From NCBI GenBank assembly GCA_963969395.1, contig OZ017795.1, forward strand, positions 31,973,063 through 32,037,062: DNA of 64,000 bases, written 5' to 3'. The stretch is from Pseudoscleropodium purum. Its lineage: Eukaryota; Streptophyta; Bryopsida; Hypnales; Brachytheciaceae. The notes under the pieces are model-generated. The model saw only the letters and a list, made by a program, of their open reading frames with translations, did no database searches and was not told the origin of the DNA. This document shows, in pieces, positions 54,880 through 64,000 of this stretch (its first letter is position 1; every line of letters starts with the position of its first letter). The position numbers and the translations under genes are program-made.

Positions 54880-55215
54880 TATGATGTTATAGTTATATTT
54901 AGAAATTAATCAAAACAAAATATCCTTTTAGTTACCTATATTGAAACTAAAATCACATGCCTTCCCATAATTCTACAATTATGTAGTTGAATTGTGCAAT
55001 AGAAATTTAGTAATTGAAACTAATATCACATGCCTTCTCATAATTCTATCATTGCTTAGTTGAATTGTGTATAAACCAATGTTGTATGATGTTATAGTTA
55101 TATTTAAGAATTAATCAAAACAAAATATCCTTTTAGTTACCTACGTTGAAACTAAAATCACATACCTTCTCATAGTTCTATAATTACTTAGTTGAATTGT
55201 GCAATAGAAATTTGA
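54880..55215 (+). repeat. Tandem duplication of an AT-rich unit
   Basis: The block beginning 'gatgttatagttatattta' and running through 'caaaatatccttttagttacct', 'aaactaaaatcaca' and 'gttgaattgtgcaatagaaa' occurs at about 54891-55010 and again at about 55087-55212. A partial third copy of the second half lies between them (about 55011-55070). Confidence 0.75.
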
Positions 55216-56227
55216 ATATGGCACTCATTCCCCTAAAAGTAACTTCAAAAAGTAATTTATTTTGACTCTAAAATGGCTTGTCCAAAAAATGCAAAAGCTT
55301 CAAATAGACTTCTACTTTAGGAATTAAGAACTATGAAAATAAGTAGTTGAAGGTAAAACTTAATTAGACCTTTGGTTTTCAATTTTATTTTTATATAGTG
55401 TAATAACATCTATAAGAATCCATCAACAATTCATATTGGATAATACTTAATTAGAACCTTGGTTGTTGTTTTTATTTTTTTATTGAATATAGTAACATCT
55501 ATTAATAGTTTATACTAGATAAAATTTAATTAGATATGTTTTATTTATTTATTAATAGAATATTAATAGTAATATTTGTTAGAGTCCATCAAAATTTCAT
55601 ATTAGATAATTCTATTGTATATTCAACAACATCCATCTCTAGCTTTTAAGAAGTTTATAATTGCACCAAGTGAACATAAGCTATACTAAATTCACCTTTT
55701 AATGAGGGCATGGGATCACCTACAAAATTAGTTACCATATTTTATTTTATTATTCAAAATTCTTATAAAAATTCTAATAATTTTTTTTTTTTTATCTTAT
55801 TTTTAAAATATGGCAAATATTGTAAGTTTGGTAAATTAATAATACACACTACAAATTTAGAATGAATTAGTATATTTCCAAGTAGCCCCTAGAACTAAAG
55901 TTACATTCACATCAAAGGTGAAAAATGAAGATAATTTTAACTTTATGGAATTAATAAGTATTTAAGATATATTTCATGTAAGGATAAATATTCTTTGTAA
56001 GATTGAAAAATAGTTTTCATAAAGGATGAATAAGGAACAAAAAGAATCCCCTTTCTTTATAATGTTGAAATACCCAAATTATTACCTTCAAACATCTATT
56101 TATTTTGAAGATTATAATTCAATAGCCATATCATTTAGAACATTGGATTCATGGGTGAAGGTTTATCCCCTTGATGAAATTAGGTGAAGATTTGCTCTCT
56201 CAATCACATTGGTTGAGTTTGAAATCC

Positions 56228-56392
56228 TAGTTGTCTTGTGTTTTACATTTCCCCTTTGGTGTGAAATGTACCCCACAAACACCACCCTATGTTGTGTTTT
56301 ATGCTTCCCTTTTTGATGTGAATGCACCTCTAAGGGCACTTCATTATCTTGCGTTTTATACTTCTTCTTTTGATGTGAATTTGTTGTAAAGA
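56228..56392 (+). repeat. Three-copy degenerate tandem repeat (~60 bp)
   Basis: Three diverged units share the pattern 'ttgtgttttacatttccc...tgtgaaatg', 'ttgtgttttatgcttccc...tgtgaatg' and 'ttgcgttttatacttc...tgtgaat'. Non-coding. Confidence 0.55.
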
Positions 56393-58734
56393 GACCTCCT
56401 TATTCTCTAAATTTTATTTAGACTTAAATAGAGAAGTATGTAATACATGTATGTATATTTGTATATGTAACAAATACAATTCCGTATGGAAATGGTTGTA
56501 TATATAAGAATCTCTTAAACACTTATCATAATAAAAATGAGTAAAATGATAACATCAACAGAAAATAATTAAAGGATATTGATTAGTAAATATTAATTAA
56601 AATAAGGGATGATCATAGATCATACATTGATTGTTTTTAGTTGATTATAATAATGAAATATAGAAATAAAACGATAAATATTTACCATTACTAAAATATT
56701 TATCATAATAAAAATGAAAAAATATAATATTGATTTTTCTTTTAAATCTTAGATTTGTAAGAAATGATTAATAATAAAATTAATTCTAAATCATTAAAAT
56801 GTTTAAATCAACTATGAACTAAGACTTAATTACTCCCAACAATATTGGTGACACCCAACTAAAGTTTTTTAGATTCAATTATTAGATTGAGAGATCTTGA
56901 TGGTAGGAACTTGCACATAAATATCTTGAGTATTGAAAGTATGGTTGGTAATATCATCTTTGGAGAATTGTATGAACCTCCTTGTATTAATGAATGAGTA
57001 TCAATGCATTTTATAATCTTGCCTTTGTAGTTTAACATAGTTTACTTCCCGTGAAGATCATTAGATGTTTTAGAGGGGTCTAGAGGGTCGTTTGGGCCTA
57101 TTCCAGGCATTGTTCCTCGAGTAGTCCAGGAATGGCCATTGTCAAAATTTATTTTTAATTTTAAAATGAAAAAAAAAAATTGAAGTTTTTTTTAAATAAA
57201 AAAAGTGATGTGGTAGTTGTTGTATCATGTCATGCAATTGTTGTGGAGGAGTGGAAACTTAGATGAGTACATGGGAACTCACAACCCTCTTGGAGGTTGA
57301 CATCTCATCTAATGTATAACCTTTGGGTCTACCTCATGACTATAGGGAACATTTGAAGCTACAATTAACTTTATAATTAACTGAAGCTAGGACTAAAATA
57401 ACATAAATTTGAAGCCACAACTAAAATAATGGGATTTTAAAATCAAGACAAAAATAATGGAATTTGAAGCCATAGCTAAAATATTGGAAGGACAAACCTT
57501 ATCACCAAGGAAGTTTACAAATATTATCACATTCATAGAAAAATAGATGCATGCATTCGTGATTAATAGAATTTCTCAAAAAAATCATTCATCCAATACA
57601 TAACCTCAATGGACTACATTTAAATCTAGATGACATCCTCTCATTGGATGGGGAGAGGTTCTTTCTACTAAACCCTTGATTGAGCATAGTTGGCCAAGAT
57701 GTAATCATTCAACCATTGATCTTATCTTCGGTAATATGAAAGCATAATTTCTTTATGAGAAATAGCATCCTTCGCCACTCCTATCACTTAACAAATTATT
57801 TCTCATAATGACCTTGCCTTCACATTATCTAATTCTTTTTGTCTTGCAACATTAATTTTAGAGTACATTACCCCTAGAAGGATGAAACTTTGTCACCAAA
57901 GGTACTCAATTAATAATTATGCGTACAAATTCATGCATTTCTCATTTCCAAAGACTCATTGAAAATCATTCATTCAACACTTTAACCATGGAAGGACCGT
58001 GTGATTGAAAATCAAGTGATGGATGACAAAGAATCCTAAATTCCCAAGGCCAAATTTTTCTATAAAAAACACACTCGTAATTGACATTTACAATGCATTA
58101 AAATTATCTTTATTTTGCATATTCAACTGTAGGATCTTGCACTAGATTAGTACTAGAATGTGTGGAAAATATTTTAGAAACTTTGACTATATCATTTATA
58201 AAATAATAGCATTTTCTTAAAGTTTTTTTTAATTCCTAGCTTGACTAGATTGTAAGGCTTTGAATCCTCTTCACTTAAATTTTTTCTACTACAAAATATT
58301 AAATTAAATTTCTTTTATTGAGTTGAGAGTTGAGGAAAAAAATTCCCCTCCCTATGATTTTCATTCTTTAAGAAATTTTTAAGTTGAAATAGGTACAAGG
58401 TAGACAAAAAAAACGAAATTGTTGATAGCTCTAAGATGGAATTGAAGCCACACTAATCCTAATAGTGGGATTATTCTAGAAAGCAAAAGAAATTATGTGC
58501 AATTCTTTCTTTTTTGGAAAAAAAAATTGTCAAATATGAATCCAATACATTATTTTTTTAAACAAAAATTTGCTAAAATTGCTTGCAAAACAAGAAGCTT
58601 CATAACTTCTACATCACTCACCCAAATGGAATGAATAAAATCTTTCCACGTAGACAAAAATATAATCTATAATCAAGACATACAATAAATTTCAAAATTA
58701 TTTCAAGTTTTTGTAGATTGTTTTTGTTGCCCGC

Positions 58735-58872
58735 CCTTGCCTGTTTTAGGCATTACTTTTGTTCCTCGGCACCAATTGAAATGGCCTGCAACTGGTGGGA
58801 TACTAAAAACTCCACGGGCACACCACACCATTTGCAGAGGCTGTGTGGCGCGCCCGGTGGAGATGCTCTTAG
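58735..58872. mobile_element. Partial PIF/Harbinger-like MITE end
   Basis: The right border 'ggtggagatgctctta' has the GAGCATCTCCACC inverted-end motif with the TTA target seen in the 39467-39696 element. The left border is not clear; its start ('ttgcccgcccttgcctgttttaggcat') resembles about 57090-57130. Truncated or rearranged. Confidence 0.4.
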
Positions 58873-60119
58873 CACAAACCGAAGCAACTCCGAAGCCAGA
58901 AGCTGTTTCCAAAGCACAACACACATCTGACGGCCTTTTTCTAACTGCCAGACTTCGTCGTGGTCATCCTCTCTACTTTCGCCCTTCAATTATTAGGAGA
59001 CGCTCAACTTCCCAATCCAATCCACCTCAACTTTGTCAGTAGTCCCTCCAACAAGAAAACCATCAAGCTTTCCCAATTCACGATTTCCCTCTGATTTCTT
59101 TAATTACAACTCCCAATTTTTTGTTTGCACAATTGGGATGCGTCGCCAATTCGCAAAGACATCGCCAGTCAATTCGCCATACAACATCGCCAATTGAAGC
59201 TTCACAATCATCAAGCTTTCGTGCGTAAGTTAATATAGTGTCTTTCCGAATTCTAATGCTTGGCTTTGTAATACGAATTCACGCTGGAAACTGAGCACTC
59301 CAGGCAGGGAAAGGGGGAGGGCGGGGTACCACGAATTTTGAAAATGTGTCCTTGCGTTTCGTCTTGGGGACGGGTTTTTTCTTTTTCTTTTTCTTTTTGT
59401 GAAGCTTTGTTAATGTGGATTGGACGTGAAGCAGGCGTGGGTTTTGTTTCTGGGTTGTTTGGATTTGCTTTCAGAAATTGCGTTTGTTTGGAAACGAGTT
59501 TCGTAATTTTTTTTTGCTTTTGTTTCGGTGTTTTTGTGGTGAGTTCGTTTCCTCTTGAGTTCTCTGGAAAGCGTTTTGAACTGGAAGCGTTATGGGAATT
59601 TGGGTTTGAGATTTTTAGGGTTCTGTGGGGAACGGAGAGTGCGAGGTAGAGCGTACTCTTTGCGTCGGTTTAAACGGGGTTTTTTAGATTATGTAGGAGT
59701 GTGATTTGGGGGAGATGAATGGAGAGATCAGTTTGTGTACAAGAGCCTTTCTGGCCGTAGCCATTTGGCCAAGTCATGCTTATTATACTCAACTTGCTAA
59801 TTGAAAGGCCACCAAGCGTATGAATATAAGAGTTGCTGTTGATAATAGGGTTAATCAATAGGAGACTGGAATTAGATACGTAACTGTTCTATTATTGAAG
59901 CAGAAACCAAAGCTCCTTGAAAATCACTCCATATTGATATATTGTAATACAATCAACAGCTTATAATGTCTATTTGTTGATTCTTTATGAGTATCTGCTT
60001 ATTTCTTCCTGTTGTAATTCTGTCTTGCAGACAAGGTGTAGGAGAGACGGTAAATCAGAGACCCTTGCAACTCTTTACCAGCACCCCTAAATCGACTGAT
60101 TTCAGTAAGAGTGTTTCAA
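58873..60119. promoter_or_regulatory. 5' region of the small secreted-protein gene
   Basis: A likely 5'-UTR intron runs from the donor at 59225 (gtgc|gtaagt) to the acceptor at 60029-60030 (tgtcttgcag), leaving a second leader exon from 60031 to the start codon at 60120. Frames inside (for example 59338-59649) show no domain and would be intronic. Confidence 0.45.
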
Positions 60120-61298
60120 ATGGCGAACGAAAGAGTGACTCGTGCTGCATCGAGACATGTGACAGCCCTCCTCCTTATGTTTCTTTTTCTCACTCTATTC
60201 GCTGCTGCAGGTATGGTTTTTTATACTTTTGGGGGGTGCAGCATAAATTTACTTGAGCCGGAATTCTTTGATATGGTTTGAAGTGGTTTTCTGTATTGCC
60301 AGCAACTCATGAAGAAGGAATACGTATCTTTGTCTGCATTTCCGTCCTTGCAAAATTCAAGTTAGGGCCGCCAGAACTTGCGATTCCTGTGATTTGCAAG
60401 TTGTTCCATTGTTGGATACAACACGATTCTTGTTTCCTTCCAAGTTCCAGCCGTCTTGTAGAGTTTTGGAATGCCTGTTTCCTGGAGATTATGAATGCCA
60501 AATCTGCACCGTGTGCACCTTTGCTGTCGACTTGGTTTTCATTTTTGGATCTATGCGTATTGCAGCTGGTGAATCCAACTCAGAAGCTGTGCAACATGGG
60601 CGTGAACATTATTATCCAGGTAGCAGATTCTTCTCTAATCCTGTCTATTCATTCGTACATTTCCTAGCAATGGTTGAAATTGTTTCTTTGTTTTACAAGA
60701 TTCTAGTGAGGTAGACTCTGCACCTTTGAGTGACCATGAACTTAGTGAATGGAAGCGCTCACTGGGAATTAGATATGAAATTTCAAAGGAATTATCTAGA
60801 ATGGTCGTAATTAAGACTTTAAGAGTGACAAGGTTTTCAAAATAGATAATAAGAATCTTCAACTTAGTTTCCTTAAATGCTCATGACTGTTTTACACCCT
60901 TAGCAGCGGAGGAATGTCTAATACTAATCTTGGTTTAGATGGGCTATATATGCCCCACTTTTGCCATGTGGAAAGGACTTGAATTAGTACTAGTCTAGAA
61001 ACGTATTTTCTCCAATTAGTTTCTTGCTTTCAAAATTAGGACGAAGTACCCTAATTGGTATGACTTCGAGGTATTCGTCTTTTGATAAAAATCTCTCTGA
61101 AGCAGAAATGATTCTGACTTCTGAAAGTGTTTCCATGTAGACGAAAATTTGCACGTGTATCCCACATTTCAGAGGAGCACCCCAGCTCTTGTTGAAGCCG
61201 AAGACCCCGAGGCCACCAATGAACCCCACCCAGCTGATGAGCTTCTGCAATCTCAGGACGCTGATGGTAGTCAATCCTATATTTTGGGAGGGTACTAG
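60120..61298 (+). CDS. Candidate small secreted protein, unrecognised family
   Basis: Four exons, 60120-60210, 60303-60323, 60566-60619 and 61141-61298, join in phase (phase 1 at each junction) to 107 residues. The first ~30 residues are a clear signal peptide: a basic start (MANERVTRAASRH), then the hydrophobic core TALLLMFLFLTLFAAA. The mature part is acidic and Pro/Glu/Asp-rich, with HYYPDENLHVYP and AEDPEATNEP, and ends with Tyr-containing SQSYILGGY. There are no cysteines after the signal. I do not recognise the family. Size, secretion signal and polar tail would suit a peptide precursor or a small cell-wall or apoplastic protein, but that is inference. An alternative exon 3 starting at 60401 is also in phase and would add 55 mostly Cys-containing or hydrophobic residues. 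A 21-nt exon 2 and moderate splice sites keep confidence limited. Confidence 0.45.
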
Positions 61299-61303
61299 GA
61301 TTT

Positions 61304-61333
61304 TTTAGGTTTAGGGTTTAGGGTTTAGGGTTT
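61304..61333 (+). repeat. Short interstitial TTTAGGG run
   Basis: Three perfect plant-type telomere units (TTTAGGG) plus a partial unit, starting 5 bp after the stop of the 60120-61298 gene. It is too short to mark a former chromosome end. Telobox-like words (AAACCCTA) also occur at about 4259 and 37617. Confidence 0.8.
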
Positions 61334-63569
61334 TCTTATAGCCTAGTCATGTGCAAGCACTGTTGAAAATGTGCCATCAGATATTCATTTGACATGAATA
61401 AGGGTGACTGGGATCTTCTTGTGTTGATAGACTGCAACAGGTTCAGCAGAAGATGTATTGATAGTTCAATTGTGAGCAGTAGTTTTGCTTTGTAAGATTA
61501 AGATTTGGTGCATGACTTCATGCTTGATGTGGAGAATTTTAAGCACAAGCTTTTGGGGAGAGCTTGAGGACAAAAGGAAGGATACATTTTTTTAGTTTTG
61601 TATATGCGCATTGTGGAATCTTCATAACATTATTGAATGAATGTGCAATGTGGGTGTCTTTGGATTTGGATTTGGATTTGGATTGTGGAAATCATCCTTT
61701 TGGGTACTATGTGAATCATTTGCTTAAAAAAAAGTGCATTTCTTTAGAAGTCAAACTACTATGCAAGACCTCCCCTTTTTACACTATTTCAAAAATGAAC
61801 ATTTTCACTTTTGGCATACATAGAAGGATTGTTTGTCATCCATTAGACATTTAATGTTTGCAACATCCTTCTAGGGTTATGTGAGTTGGGGGGAAGGTTT
61901 TACTTGTCCCAAAGACAAAAGATTATCTCATAATATATAATTTTATCTCACATGTACTAGTCTTAACCCTTAAAAGATGCAGCCCCATGCCATGACCAAG
62001 GTAGTCAACCAAAACTGCTCTGACTATCAGATCAATAGGTGCATTCTTTGTTTCTGAAGTGAACAATGAAGTCATTCATTGACTACTTTTTGGACTCAGT
62101 CAGCATGATTCTTCTTCTTTGAGGAAATTAGAGTAAGAAACTTTGTATAAAATCTTCTGCAATTGATGCATGAGTGCAAACATGAAAATGTACCTACATG
62201 AAAGAAGAAGCGAAAAAAATCCAGGAATGTTCATCAGCAAAAAACCTGCTTCAAAGACTTCTTGTACGCTTCAAAACATCCATTTTAGCTGTAGACAGAA
62301 TCATGTCAATACCATGATACACAACATCAATTTAAAGTCCGTGATCAAATAGAGAAGTTCATCAACAAATGAAAACGTGGTCTAAACGTACTAATAAAAT
62401 ACTTGATGCAGTATATCAGAAATGAAAACAATACCATCAACTGAAACAGTACCTTCTTCCTGCACGACTAAACCCTAAAAAATATGGTAGCTGAACAGGG
62501 ACCCATTCCCATCATATAGGCTACACTCTTTCCAATCAACACGAGAAAGTAGGAGATTATTTTACAATGCAGTTGTGGCAAATTATGATTGGTGGCAGTC
62601 TTGGTTGATTTTGCAACTAACCTGTGGTTGGAAATAGGAAGACCTATATGACAAGAATAGGTCAAACACAATCTTCAACTAAAAAAATTTAGTAATTAAA
62701 TTATGAGAAATAAAATTCTGAAAAAATATGAAATCCTACTAAACCCCATTTCTACAAATGGGAAAATTTTTGCACTCAAAAAACCTTTGCTCTAGATATG
62801 TGTAATTGCTTAAGTGGTCAAAAATGGGTTAGCTACCATAGTTGATATATGTGCATACATGTCCACTGTTAAAAACTTTGAAGTACAAATTATATTGGGC
62901 AATAGCATAGTTTAGAGTTGCATAAACTCAAAAAAAAGAATAGTGTGACAGCAAGGCTCTCTTTTTACTCTAAGCAAACCCTAACTAATGACATTGTGTA
63001 ATGTAAATGTGGTTTGTAGATAGGATTTGGAAACTCAAATTTCAAATGGGAGAGGCGATGCCATAGTCTTTGTCTAAAGGACACAACCAATAAAAGGTAT
63101 CTTGATCATCACTAGCTACCTTGTGCAAAAAGTAGCTCCAAAGTATTTTTTTAAATCTTTGTCTTAAAACTCAATTGTAAATGGGGTTCAAAACTACAAT
63201 TAAAATTCAAGTGAAGCTCTACTCCTCCTAGCTTTGGCTCTCACAACTTGCAAACAATGAGAAAGGAAAGAGGAATGGCAACCTAAGAGTCTATAAAACC
63301 CGAGCACAACAAGCCATGAGCTTCTAACTTGTACATGAACTCAATGATACCTCACAACATAGACTAACTTGGTACCACTCACCTTTTTCAACCCATGTTC
63401 ATCATCTTTTAAGGTTATTTACCCCACAATCAACATTGCCCCAAATGTGACACCTACATTTGGACCCTAAAGCATCACTTTTTTCCTAGATATTAATTAA
63501 TATAAAATATGTACATAATCAAAACACAAAAATATGTGAGAGCTTTTCACAATTGGTTTTAGATATACT

Positions 63570-63835
63570 TTAACCTCTACAGGACCAATCTTGTGTTTTA
63601 GGCAACATAACTTTTAGGGGCAGGTGCATGTGAGTAGAGAATTGACTTATTTAGGCTGAATTTTTTTTACAAAGTGTAGACGAGGAATATCTTCCATGAG
63701 TACTAAATTTAATTTAATTTAAGCATACAAGTGAAAAGTTATGATACAAAATGTTGTTTGTTTCTCAACTTGGGCAATCCAAATAGATAAAAAAAAAAAA
63801 TTCAAAAAAAAAATTTGTAATTGTTTCTCTAGATG

Positions 63836-63879
<44 letters not shown>

Positions 63880-64000
63880 AAACTTTGAATCATTCCATTT
63901 TATCAATGAGATGAAAGTTATGAGTCTTAGTTTTGTAGGAAGTTATGCATTCTCTACTTTAAAATAAACTTTGAAGTCCTTTATTTAACTCAATTTTCAA
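63570..64000 (-). repeat. Dispersed AT-rich repeat, inverted copy 3
   Basis: Reverse complement of about 29050-29470 (shared 'ttgcccaagttgaaaaacaa', 'catcataacttctcacttgta' and 'aatattcctcgtccacac' in inverse form). It continues past the window end. Confidence 0.65.
63835..63877 (+). repeat. (TA)n(TG)n microsatellite
   Basis: A compound dinucleotide repeat, TATATATATATA followed by about fifteen TG units, inside the inverted repeat copy at the right end. Confidence 0.9.

Larger units (their letters stand above)
54005..58700. other. DUF639 3' flank and AT-rich repeats
   Basis: No gene is recognised. It includes the tandem arrays listed at 54880-55215 and 56228-56392, a segment at about 57060-57240 that matches 21850-22010, and at about 58090-58700 a diverged copy of the 28100 family ('ctgtaggatcttg', 'cttcataacttct'). 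Confidence 0.5.
61334..64000. other. AT-rich repeat-rich right end
   Basis: No gene is recognised. It contains a (TTTGGA)n run at about 61659-61683, a member of the 1-240 / 25390 repeat family at about 61670-61875, the 'caatgaatgactt' motif family inverted near 61930-62110, and the inverted copy of the 28100 family at 63570-64000. Confidence 0.5.

Noticed and set aside
60278..60667. 129-codon frame in the small secreted-protein gene
   Set aside because: Runs through a splice acceptor and donor that keep an in-phase four-exon model with a signal peptide; most of it would be intron.
61304..61333. Telomere or chromosome-end relic
   Set aside because: Only three perfect units in a transcribed-looking region; more likely a telobox-type or random short run.
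63835..63877. Regular short repeat as a CRISPR-like array
   Set aside because: A simple TA/TG microsatellite in a plant nuclear genome, with no spacers.

Overview
The window is nuclear DNA of a land plant. Genes are split by GT-AG introns (mostly 80-500 bp) and are plant-type: a plastid Obg GTPase, a plant DUF639 protein, a stand-alone DOG1-domain protein, a mitochondrial CcmH and a PQQL-like M16 protease. There are plant-type MITEs (Stowaway-like and PIF/Harbinger-like) and a short TTTAGGG run. The species cannot be fixed from the sequence. Moderately GC-rich gene islands sit in very AT-rich, repeat-laden DNA. A bryophyte or other seedless plant is possible, but that is a guess.

Layout: 0.86-1.55 kb RING-H2 protein (+). 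3.09-10.01 kb M16 metalloprotease (-, 20 exons, 1013 codons in one consistent model). 10.9-15.4 kb AT-rich repeats with MITE-like elements. 15.4-16.4 kb an unassigned GC-richer patch with a 107-codon open frame on the minus strand. 17.35-18.64 kb DOG1-like gene (-), with a four-copy ~160-bp tandem repeat upstream (19.49-20.15 kb). 20.7-35.1 kb a gene desert of decayed mobile elements, holding an actin 3'-end pseudogene fragment (31.6 kb). 35.2-37.4 kb a duplicated leader followed by CcmH (+). 38.76-40.01 kb an inverted, broken CcmH copy carrying a MITE. 40.02-40.72 kb another leader copy, then plastid ObgC (40.84-45.24 kb, +). 45.4-48.3 kb AT-rich repeats. 48.37-54.0 kb the DUF639 gene (+) with what is probably the parental leader. 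54.3-58.7 kb AT-rich repeats. 60.12-61.30 kb a small secreted-protein candidate (+). Then repeats to the end.

The most unusual structure is at 35-50 kb. One ~0.7-1.4 kb promoter/5'-leader module, which belongs to the DUF639 gene, is present three times in the same orientation. Each copy lies immediately upstream of a different gene: CcmH, ObgC or DUF639. The ObgC copy still carries the first DUF639 codons as a short upstream ORF. Between CcmH and the ObgC leader lies an inverted CcmH pseudogene, so CcmH and its pseudogene could form a hairpin transcript. Together this looks like local duplication that gave three genes related control regions. The gene products act in different places: CcmH in mitochondrial cytochrome c maturation, ObgC in chloroplast ribosome assembly, and DUF639 is an unassigned membrane protein. 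Shared regulation is an inference.
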